From NCBI RefSeq assembly GCF_954871325.1, contig NC_088777.1, forward strand, positions 33,333,366 to 33,397,365: DNA of 64,000 bases, in the 5' to 3' direction. The translations under genes were made by a program, and so were the position numbers. This DNA comes from Gordionus sp. m RMFG-2023. Taxonomy: Eukaryota > Nematomorpha > Gordioida > Chordodea > Parachordodidae. Of the stretch, positions 14,101 through 26,100 are shown piece after piece (position 1 is the stretch's first letter; each line of letters begins with the position of its first letter). The notes beneath the pieces are model-generated. The model was not told the origin of the DNA, did not search any database, and saw nothing but the letters and a program-made list of their open reading frames with translations.

Positions 14101-17100
14101 CAAATTGATAGTGATGATTATGAATCGTATACACCTTATCAAATTGAAATTGATCGATTTAAAAAAGAAAGGTATATATGCTACCGGAACACTAAACAAA
14201 AATAGGAGATACTTGCCCATAAAGAATATGGAAACAAAATTAAAATGAGGTGAGTTTGACTGGAGAAGTGACAAAAATAATATAAGTATAATTAAATGGC
14301 GAGATAATCGTGACGTATTTATAATGTCCAATTATATTGATCCGAGATCAGTGGATACTGTGAAGAGAAAAAATAAAAAAGGGGAAGTATTTGACGTAAA
14401 ATGTCCAATAATGATAAAGATGTATAATAAATATATGGGGTCTGTTGACCATTTCGACCATTTAAAGTCTTTATATGAAATTTCGCGAAAGTGGCGAAAA
14501 TGGTGGCTACCAATATTCTTTTGGCTGATAGATGCGGCGATTATCAATTCATTCATAATATACAATATTCTTACAGATAATAAACTCTCATCGAAAGAAT
14601 TCCGAAGACAAATAATTGCTAGCGAATTGGCATACTGTAAAAATGTTAATAGGAATGATAATATTCATAATGATAATAATTATATATCAATGCAAAGAAA
14701 AAATAATAAACCATATATCCTTCCAGAAATTAGACTAAAAAATTCAGCTCACCTCAGGCAGGAACCTCACGAAGGTGTACCTTCTGTAGTACAAAATTAA
14801 ATCCCAGAAGAACAAGGTGGTCGTGCAAATCATGCAACGTACCACTATGTCTAAATAAAAATAGAAACTGTTTCGAAAGTTTCCATAAGGTGTCAATGAT
14901 ATGAATTTAAAACCACCAGGGAGAGCCGCCATTTTGAATTTAAAAAACTTTTTTCGTGTGTTTTATATTATATTATACTAGAATCAATAAAAAAATTACT
15001 AAATATCGTGTTGCAACATATTAATTTTATGAGGGAACCTAAAGGGTTAACAATAAAAATATTTTATACTTTTAGAATTGCATTTGAATTGAATATAAAC
15101 TATAACTTCATTATAATATATTTAAATGACATAAGTTATGGTAGTTAAATTATAGATGTTATACTAATAAAAAGTATATTAAAAATTAAAACCATTGTTA
15201 TCTTTACAGAATACAAAATTAGATATGATATCGGATCGGTAATTGGCCAATATGAATTGAATATTAGATTGGATTGACCTCTAAAAAAGTGGTATCGGTA
15301 CACCTCTAAAAATTATATATCCAAAATGATTTTTATTTGATAATCAACCATCTTCTATAAAAAATTTTAATAACAATTATCTAAGAGGGACTTAAGTATA
15401 GGTATTATTATGTTAATAATTATAAAATAAAAATGTATAATATACATTAATATGTTTAACAAAGTTTGTAGAGGAGTTTGTTCAACCTTTAATAACTTTT
15501 TTACTTGTGCAATTTTGACATTCGGCTTGTACCTTGTCCTTTTTCACATGAATTACTTTATAAAATTTTCCATCTAGAATTGATTCGGATTTGATTCATG
15601 AGAACCTATCTCCATAATTTCATCTTCACTACTAAAAATGTTAAACATTCTACAAATTAAAAAATATTATATATAAAATATAACCTTTACTTATTTAGTT
15701 ATGGTGTTGTTATTTTTAATCTATCTATCTTTGTGATCTGTAAAATTTCCAACTAATTTTGGTTATCAATATATTTAAAATATAGCAGGAAAAAATAAAG
15801 AAAATGAAAAAGATACAAGATTTCATGAAGAAAATAAAGTTAGATTGTGTGATATATAAATGTTTTAAACATGAATATTAAAAAGAATCTGTATCTTTTT
15901 AAAGAAAATGAAAAAGATACAAGATTCTTTTCAAAATAAAGGATCTTAGATACAGATACTAGTATCTTATTAAAAATGTCAATAAGATACTGAGTACAAG
16001 TTACAAAAGGATCTTGTATCTTAGATACAATATTCACGGTACTACCCAACTCTGCTGGCAATTATAAATTCTATTAGCTCTCGCTGTAGCAATACTCCCT
16101 TTTGGGCTAGTAATACTTGAAGTTCTATACCACAGAACCTATTATCAAAACACAATTTAAAATTGGAATGTAGCGGTACCAATAGTTGGAATACCGCATT
16201 TCTGCTAGAATCAACATTACCTGATCTTGAATCAAGAATTTTCTCATCTGATAAGCCACTAAGATTAGAATCAGAACTATTTTCTGGAATACAGTACATT
16301 TTGACTATAGATAGCAAATAAAGAACATTTATTAATAAAAAAAATAATCAAAAAAGCCCAAATTCATAGTGCATTTGTGCACATTATGTATCTGGGTACA
16401 GTACCTTAAAATTTAAATTTTAAACACTATTAATGAATATAAGAATCTATTTATATATAAAACATTTCTTTTACCTTTATTTATTTTCAACTTCCTGTTT
16501 CTTAAAAATTTGTACCAAAGAAATGACATAATTTATAAAATGGAAAAAATGCAACTAATTGAAAGTTGTAAACTGCGTATTTTAGAATTTTTATAATGAT
16601 AGCTGTCTTTCATTTTTGACAAAATTTACTATGGAAATAAATAAAATATATGTGTATCTATTATACATCATGTGTATTAAACTATAAAAAATTTTATATT
16701 AAAATTTATACCTTTTTTTATGGTATGTGTATTCTAATATGATGTACGCAATAGAGGGTTAAGAGATAAATAAAAATTATATATATAAGGAAAGTATAAA
16801 ATAAAATATTCTATACAATAATTCAGATGCTTAGTAACCCTGGCATGATGCAACAGATTTTAAACAATCCCATGGTTCAAAATCTGATTGGTAACACTGA
16901 TATCATGCGAGAACTTATATCTTCTAACCCACAAATGCAAACCCTTATGGAAGTATATTATTTATATCAAATATATTATGGAAGGAAGGATATCTATTTA
17001 TAAAAAAAGATCTAAAGGAAGGAAATATTTAAATAATTTTACAGCATGATTTTCTTTAATCACCAATTTATTTTGAATATCAATCATAATACAGAGGAAT

Positions 17101-20100
17101 CCTGAACTGACTCACATGTTAAACAACCCTGAATTAATGAGAGAAGTAACCTCAATACAAAATATTATTTTATTTTTTTTAAATATTTGTTTTTAAAAGT
17201 ATATAAAACAAAAGCTAAATTTTTAAAACTTGTATATGTCACGAAAATTTAAAATTTATATAAGTACTTGAATTTTTATTTCTTAATCATAGTAAAAATC
17301 TATCTAATCCCAAATAAGAAAATTTGTTTATAAATATAATTTAGAAGAACATTTTTACAACTTGGGTGCTTTATTAATTTTAGCATTACTTCAATATTTG
17401 GGCCAACCATTTTTATTAGCTGATATTGATTCCAACAAAATTGAAAAAAATTAGAAAAAACCTTATTTCTTATCAATTTCAAAATTTATAGGTCAAAGTT
17501 TTATATTATGGTAATTAATGATCATTTTTGGGTATCTTGATTAATATTAAATTTTATATCTATAGACAATGGAATTAGCAAGGAATCCATCCATGCTTCA
17601 AGAGATGATGAGAAACCAGGACAGAGCCTTGAGTAATTTAGAAGTAATTAAATATATTTTTTAACCTAAATATCATTTGAAATACATAGACATAAGTTAC
17701 TATAAGCTGATAAAGTAATCATTACCTTAAAAAGAAATTCGTTACATTTATTCGCTACCTTGTGAAAAAAGGAACGCGTTAATTTTACTCTTTGCCTTGC
17801 AAAAAAACGTTACTTGCTATTCAATAAATAACTCGTTTTTTAAAAAAACACTAAATATGTATTTTAAGAAGATTTATTTTATTCCCATGAAAAGAGAATA
17901 TAATATAGAGGTCACAAGAACCTTCATTAAGATCCCCATCAATTTTTTAAAATATTTGTCAAAATTTAATTTGAATACACATTTTTACCTTCATATATCT
18001 TTTTAGATTAGAGCTGCAGGATATCGAGGTTGAAATATTTGTATTAGGGCACAATCTACACTTACATTGTGTAAACTTAGTGTCCTTAATTTCCTTTATT
18101 GTAAAATAGTTTCATACTGGGGCCAGAGAATCATCTTAATCTGAAGAAATAAGTACTATTGACATATATTTTTATAAAATAAATTTTAATATCGGAGAAT
18201 ATAAATTAACATACCTTGATGATTCATTATTAATTAGATTAACAATCTTTTTTAAAATTCAACAATAAAAATGAAAAACGTGATGGTAGATCTGAATTAA
18301 ATCGGCTTAAATTATTTTTTAAGAAAATATTTAAAATAACGAGTAACGTTTTGTGTTACCATTACTCAAAAAAAAGAAACACATTACTCGGTACTAGTGC
18401 TGTAAACATTTATAAAAAATCGAACACGTTCAAATTCGCAAAACTTTATGAATAAATTTTTTTTTAAATTTAATTTAATAAATACCATATTTTAAGAAAA
18501 TATATTAGCCATGTTTAAAATAGTTTTAAGTGAATAAAAAATTACTTATATTTATAAAATATATAAATTCGTAATACTTTAAATAGTGTTCAACTATTAA
18601 ATTTAAAACCCTTGTAATTCTTTATTGCAATCAAATAAACCATTTATACAAATTATATTAATCATAATTAATCCGATAACATAATAATACAATCATAAAC
18701 ATCCCATTCCATAATCCCCTTCAATCATTCTCGAACTTTCCTCTACCTCCAAAACCATATGATATGGATTTATTATTCTTGTCTGTCAATCCCCGTGTTT
18801 GGTAGCTAATCACTATATCTCTCCTTTTTCAATTTATTGTGCCGATTATATTAATATTGAAGACATTAATTATTTTTACCTTATACTTTTTTAATACTTT
18901 TCTTTAGTAACTATTCTACAACTTTCTAAGATAAAGATTTATTTTCTGAGACTAAATTTTAGTTTTCTAGGACACAAATAAAAACTATTATAATTTTTGG
19001 CAATTTTTACCCTTTTTATACAGTAAATACATATAAATAACAATAGATAATATTGATATATAATGCTTCAAAATAATTTAACAAGACCCACCATCACCAT
19101 GAGTCTTATAATCAATATAACCAAATTTTCGTGCCATTATTGCAAAACAAAATTGTTGTGCATAAACAAATATAATAAAGATCAAAAAAAGAACCCACTC
19201 ATTACATCCTCTACATCCAATCCAAAACATCCTTATGCAGTTGCTTGGATGGTCCCAATAGCATTAAATTTTTAATGGTCCTCAAGTATCCAGTTATCAC
19301 TTGAACCAACATGAGGTCACTGTACACACCCCCACTAATTTCCTCTTGATCCCACTACTCCTTATTATCATTAACTGAGTAGTCATCATGACTTGCCCCA
19401 GTCAATGGGCCTTATCGATGGATAACTTGAATCTTCTTGGCAACTACTCCCAAGTATTTACGATGATCAACATCTATTCTAATATCTTCCGAATAGAGGG
19501 TAGGGACTATGGTTCCTAATTTATAACCCCACTCTTTCTCAAATGCAACCTCGACTATGGTTAATAGCCCAGAGTGTCATCATAATTTTTATATTTATAT
19601 CTAATTAGTTAGGTTCTTTTATCAGCAACCATTTTACCAATGTCCAAATTAGCCGACAACATTGATTCTAATTATCTATCAAATAGAGGGTGTGGACTAT
19701 AATTGCTAATTCATAGCCCCACTCATCCTTATATTCAACCTTTATGGTGCTTATGGCTAATAGCCCAGAGTCCCATCGTAATTTTTATAATTACATCTAA
19801 TTAGTTAGATTCTTTTATCAGCAACCATTTTACCAATATCCAAATTAGCCTGGTTCTTTTAACCCAATGTCTAAATTAACCAGGTTCTCCTATTAGTAAC
19901 CTTTTTATTGATGTCTAAATTACCATAGATCCTTAAACCAAATTACTATGTAAATGTCACTATATCATTAGTTTTCAAGTTTTCACAATATTATTTCCCA
20001 TAATGTTCCATTTTTACTTTCATCAATTTCCCAACATTAATTTCATATCATCACATCCCCAAATTAATTATCCATAATCTCAAAATCATATTTGAATCCA

Positions 20101-23100
20101 TTTACCACTTTGTTCATGCCAGATGGCCCTTTATTTTTGATGAATATCTTCCATAATTAATAAAATCCCAAATCATTACCCAAAATCCAATAATTATTCT
20201 ATTCATTCTTCATTTGTACCAATTAACTATTTATTATTTTCTTCCTTTTACCAATTCATTCTTCAAATTTTTCTTTGTTAGCAATTATAATAATTCAATC
20301 AATATCAGATTCAGAACCATTACATATTCATAATTCATTCATTACAATATTCCATAATTTAATAATTGTCTAAATTCTGATTCACAATTATATCTTCATC
20401 CCAAATTTAATTTCATGTAATATCCAATATTATAATATCATATATCAAAAATAGCTCGTACTTCAATAACATTCACTAATATATTTTATTTGATCAGGTT
20501 TATCCCATTAGTTATGTTAGGCTTAATTTGAGCCGATTTTTAAAAACAGCTAACTTGATATTTTATCCAGAGAAATATTATTCAAGCCTAGAGATTTTGC
20601 TCATAGATGGCACATAAGATTGAACATCTATTAGCGAAATCTCGACGCATAGGCAATATTTTCCTGGCGATAATGTTGAGTTAGCCCTTTTTAAAAATTG
20701 GCTCAAATCTAGCCGTTTAACAACACTAAATCCCATAATGTCGCCAATATGTAGCATATATATATATAACTTGGACTTCATATAATTCTTTATTGCAATC
20801 AAATAAACCATTTATACAAATTATAAAAATATTAATCCGATAACAACATAATAACACAATCATAAACATCCTCATTCCCATTATAATCCCAGGCAATCAT
20901 TCTCGACTTTCCTTTATCTCCAAAACCAATTCTTGTCTGTCAATCCCCATGTTTGGTAGCTAATCACTACAATAATCATCATAATTTAATAATGAAATAC
21001 AATAAAGTATTAACAGGATACTTATAGTTATATTATATAAAATAATATATTACTGTCAAGTATTTCTTTAAATTAGAACTTAAAGATTTTGAAACATACA
21101 TTTTGGACACATTTTATTGATAAGGGTAGAATTGGTTTATTGAAGATGTGATATTATATTTGGACTTTTAGAATCAGATGATGATAATCTATAAATAATA
21201 TTCAAATTAACTATACTATATGACAAAAATAGTGACTGGCTAAAAAATTCAAATGTGATAAGGCAGTTGATATAAAATAACCCTTTTTCTTAAAAAATTT
21301 GAATTAATATTTTTTATTTTCAAATGAATAAAATTCTCTAAAATTGAACAAATGTAAAAAAACGAACGCGTTCTTCATAAAAAAGGAGCACGTTCAAAGT
21401 TCGTCAAAAATAAAAGGGACGTCATTCATCATTTTTTTCATAAAATCGAACTTAGTTTACGACATTACTCTTTTGAAACAAATAACAACTGGCGTTCCTT
21501 TTCTTTAAAAAAGTAACTCTGCTAATAACTAGGGATGTGCTGATATTAAATATCGGATCTGATCGGCATAATTAGCGTTTTCCAAAAATATCGGATCGGG
21601 CCGATACCTGTAAAAACCGATCCGATCTTTTTACTTTTCTTTTTTTGTTATTTTATTTATATATATTTTACAATAATAATATTTTCTAAATAATTATTTT
21701 TTTAAACAATCAAATGCACAATTTTATTTATTTTTTTAAATAGATTTATAGTTTTTAAAAGTTTTTTTGTAAAAATAGAAAGGAACACCCAAAGTTTTAT
21801 TTATTTGCTGTGAAGTAACGTCTCGTTACCTTCTTCTAGAGGTAACGGTAACGCGTTTATTTTTTTGATTAACGGTAACGCAAAATATTTTTTCTTAAAA
21901 AATATCAACAAAAAGCAAAACATATTTTATTGTATTATAAAATTATTTTTATTTATTTTTTAATGATTAATATCAACAATTTAAGCCGAGTTTTAATTCA
22001 TATCAACCACTTCTTTCATTTTTATTTTAGTCGGTCGAAATTAATATTCAATCAAAATTCAAAGTAAATGTTAATAATGATATTATTATTCTTATAATTT
22101 ATTTAAAGAATATAATGTCTATAGCACTTCTTCAAATGATTTAACCCTTCTCTGGTCCCAATTTGAAATATATTTTAAATCAATAAAGAAAATTAATGGA
22201 AGTCTACACTTTGTACATGTAAATTATATCTTAACACAAATATTTCAACCTCAATGTCCAGCAGTTCAAACTTAAAAATGCATTTCAATGTAAAATGATG
22301 AATTTTACTTTAATATAGAATAGTATTCTTTCATAATATTTTGAAACTTAATCTTAGAATTAAAATATAATTAGGGCTGTGCCGATATTAAATATCGGAT
22401 CAAATGGGCTCCGATATTTAGTGTTATCCAAAAATATCGGATCGAGCCCATACCTGTAAAAAACCGATCCGGTCTTTTTACTTTTATTTTTTTTGTTATG
22501 TATATTTATTTTACATTATTATAATATTTTTTAAATAATTTTTTTTTAAACAATGAAAATGCACAACACCCCCTAAATTTTATTCTTTTTTAAAAGAGAT
22601 TTATAGTATTTTTTTAAAAGTTTTTTTTATAAAAATATAAAGTAACACTCAAGTTTTAATTATTTTAAATCGTTTTAAATAATAACGCCAATTTTATTAT
22701 TTTTACTTTAAATAAAAAAATCTTTTTAAATATGGTATCTGAATTATGGAAATATTTTACAAAAGACAAAGATAATTTTGCAAAATGAGTTATCTGCGGA
22801 ATCATCTGAGTTTACCTTCAATACGGCAGGGGATTTAGATACTCCATATCGTAGAAGCTTATTGCCAGAAAATTAAGAGGCTCTCATTTATCGAAAAAAT
22901 CTAATATAATTTTATATATTAACTACAATTTTATAATTCATATCAACATAAAATGGATATATTATCAAATATATGTTTTTTTAATTATAGTTTTAATTAT
23001 AAAAATAAATTAAATGCATAATTTGATTTTTTGCATAAAAAATACTGATTTCTTAATTACATTTGGTTCAAAGGGGGGTATTGAAAAATCAATATAAATA

Positions 23101-26100
23101 TCAAATCGGTTTTGAAGCAATATCGGATGGGATCGGTGAAAAATGTGGATCGGCACAGCCCTAAATGTAAGCATATAAATTATACTATAGTATTGGGCTG
23201 GGAACCAACATTAAAAATCCAAGATTAACAAAATATTGGTATTGGTTCAAAGTATTATATTAAGTTTTGTTTACATTGTGCCCTTTGGAATGACCGTCCT
23301 AAATAATTTATTTTTCCAACAAGAACACAAAACAAAATATTAATTAATTTTACAAAATTTTCTTTTATAAACAAGAACAAAAAAAAATGTTATTAATTTT
23401 ACAAAATTTCTTTTTTCCAAAAAAATATAAAAAACTGACTCATGATGAGTGTCACAATACCAAAAACAAATCAATGCGCTAAGGTTAACAAATTGGATTG
23501 TTCGCGTGATAAAAATACATATAATAAATTTACAAAAAAACAAAATATATACCAATACAATAATTTTAAAAAAATGCCAATTATGACAAGTTTTTTTACC
23601 AATACAATATTTTTAAAAAACGCCAATTATGACAAGTTTTTTATATCTTCTATTTCTTGTTTTAGTATTGCTATTGGTTTGACTATAAATGTTAATCAAT
23701 TTAAAGAATAAAAAATAGTGATTTTAAAAAACTTAGTTTAATATATATATGGTGAATTCCATATCAAATCAACAAAAAAAAGTCGATTTTCAACCCGACC
23801 CCCTTTAATTTTTCTTAAATTTTGTATACTGGTAGTATATACTATAACTAAGAAAAAAATGAAATTTTAAATGTACCTCATTTATTTTCAAATATCTCGA
23901 AAAATAATTAAGTTAGAAAAATAATTTAAATTTTATTTTGTAGCTTAATAAAAGTTCTTTAAAATGACATAAAAATAAATATGATGGACATTTGATTAAT
24001 ATCGGAAACCGGATGTGTAAAACCGGAAATGGCCCTAGAAAAAAAAGGTATTTTTTTGTATATAGATATCACACTGCTTTATATTTGTACAAAATCCTAG
24101 ACTGGGATGAACATGGGTTTAGGAGTTATCATACTTTATATGGCTAAAATTGAACAAATTTAACATTAATATCATCATATTTTAATTTAATAAATAGTTA
24201 TGAAATAATGTTAATTTATAAATTATGTCTAAATGATAGGCTTTTATTTTTTTTATCTTTATAAAAAAAAATTGAGAGGTTGCTGGGATAATGAGCTGTT
24301 TAAAACTTTAGTGAAATTTTATCTCGAATTAAAATTACTTGACAAAATAATTTTAAATATTTTATTTAGCATAAAATAATCTACCAAAATTGAAATTCAA
24401 CAAAAAATTTTCCCCCATATATTCAAAATTAAAAGAAAGGCTTATAAAATATTCAAACAATGGATAGCAGTTGATCGAACTACCCTCGAAACACTGACAA
24501 AATCAACTGACGAAATTGTAGATTATTTAATTGAATAATTAAACAATTTAATTCCTCATTTGTTTATAGCTTCACGATAATCATTAATTCGAAACTTTTT
24601 AAAATTCAATTTAAATGTTGGCGAATTCTTAGTTAAGAAAACTATGCATTTGTAGGGCAGAACCATGCACAAGGATTTAATCAGACCAATAATCAAGCCA
24701 CTATCAACTCTTTTATAACTTATTACCGTGAGGACAATAATAAAACATGTAAATTTAGTGGTTATATCAGATTGTTTAAAGCATAACGCATGTGCATTTT
24801 ATAAATTTTAAAAATTGATCGTATTCTTGAAGGAAAGATTTAATAGAGTGGCTAAAATTTATTATTTTTCTGATGGAGGAGTAACCAATATAAAAATAAA
24901 AGATTTCATTTAAAGGCTGAGTGACATTTTTTGAAACCGCACAAGGTAAACGTCCATGCAACATTTTGGGAGCCGTTACTAAACTGTTAGCAGCTCGAGC
25001 AAGCTTGCAACGTCCATATGAACATCACATATTGACAACAATAGATTTATTTAACTATGCAAGAAATAATATCTATGGGGTAAATTATATATTTGTGAGC
25101 AATAATGAATGTATGAACATAGAAAGTCATCTTGAAAGCTGATTTTTAAGAGCAAAGAGAATTTCTGGAAAACAAAATTCCAAGCTTTTATTCCCCTAGA
25201 TGAAAACAAAAGTCATAATTTATTAAAATTCCTTGGATGATTATAATATATGATATATTTTAATTATAAATTTTATTGTATTATATGTAATGCAATTTGA
25301 GGCAAATAAAGTTATAAATATGTTTAGAATTATTTTATCAAGTAACTTCGCAACAAAATTTAACTAAAGGGTTAAACAAAACTCATTATTCCAGTCACTT
25401 CTCAATTTTAAATTAACATTATTTCATAACTATTCATTAAATTAAAATATGATGATATTAATGTTAAATTTGTTCAATTTTAGCCATATAAAGAGTGATA
25501 ACTCCTAAACCCATGTTCATCCCAGTCTAGGATTTTGTACAAATATAAAGCAGTGTGATATCTATCTAGAGAAAAAAAATTTTGAAAAAAATACCTTTTA
25601 TCTATGGCCATTTCCGGTTTTACACATCCAGTTTTCGATATTAATAAAATATCCATCATATTTATTTTTATGTCATTTTAAATAACTTTTATTAAGCTAC
25701 AAAATAAAATTTAGTGTGATATCTATCTAGAGGAAAAAAATTTTGAAAAAAATACCTTTTTTCTATGGCCATTTCCGGTTTTACACATCCAGTTTTCGAT
25801 ATTAATAAAATATCCATCATATTTATTTTTATGTCATTTTAAAGAACTTTTATTAAGCTACAAAATAAAATTTAAATTATTTTTCTAACTTAATTATTTC
25901 TCGAGATTTTTGAAAATAAATGAGGTGAATTTTCTTTAAACGGCCATATCTTAGCGGGTAAACAGTGTTGGAAGGTAAAATTTCATTTTTTTCTTAGTTA
26001 TAGTATATACTACCAGTATACAAAATTTAAGAAAAATTGAAGGGGGTCGGGTTGAAACCTTGGTTGATTTGATATGGAATTCACCATATATATATATGAA

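Larger units (their letters stand above)
13058..15308. mobile_element. hAT element with GATCGG subterminal repeats
   Basis: Left end TAGGGATCTGATATTTT with ATCGAATCGGATCGGG; right end ATCGGATCGG...GGTATCGGTACACCTCTA. The flanking 8-mers AAATATAT and AAAATTAT match only in part, so the boundaries are less certain. It contains a hAT C-terminal fragment (13322-13450) and is split by piggyBac-2. Confidence 0.6.
12124..16054. mobile_element. hAT element with CAGAGTTGGG ends, carrying nested insertions
   Basis: Ends CAGAGTTGGGCAGG at left and ACTACCCAACTCTG at right, flanked by the perfect 8-bp duplication CTGGCAAT (12116-12123; 16055-16062). Subterminal GATACTAGTATCTT-like repeats (12150-12290; 15780-16030) are typical of this hAT group. 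Its own coding region is not visible; the interior is occupied by the element at 13058-15308. Confidence 0.88.
8681..16758. mobile_element. outer piggyBac element carrying four nested insertions
   Basis: CCCTCTATTGCG at 8681 and its complement CGCAATAGAGGG ending at 16758, each flanked by TTAA (8677-8680; 16759-16762). CCC...GGG ends with TTAA targets are the piggyBac signature. The interior holds a - strand piggyBac-type transposase remnant (11720-12123 and 16055-16317), interrupted by a hAT (12124-16054), plus another piggyBac (8786-11085). Without insertions the element would be about 1.8 kb. Confidence 0.75.
18411..21450. mobile_element. hAT-like element with GTTCG subterminal repeats
   Basis: Left end 'tgctgtaaacatttataaaa' followed by cgaacacgttc; right end has gaacgcgttc, cacgttc, aagttcgtc, then 'cgaacttagtttacgaca'. 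The ends are inverted. It appears to contain the LTR element at 18613-20966. A related 5' end starts near 47091. Boundaries are approximate. Confidence 0.4.

Noticed and set aside
19485-19850. two tandem units considered as a CRISPR-like or satellite array
   Set aside because: Only two imperfect units of about 190 bases inside an LTR element of a eukaryotic genome.
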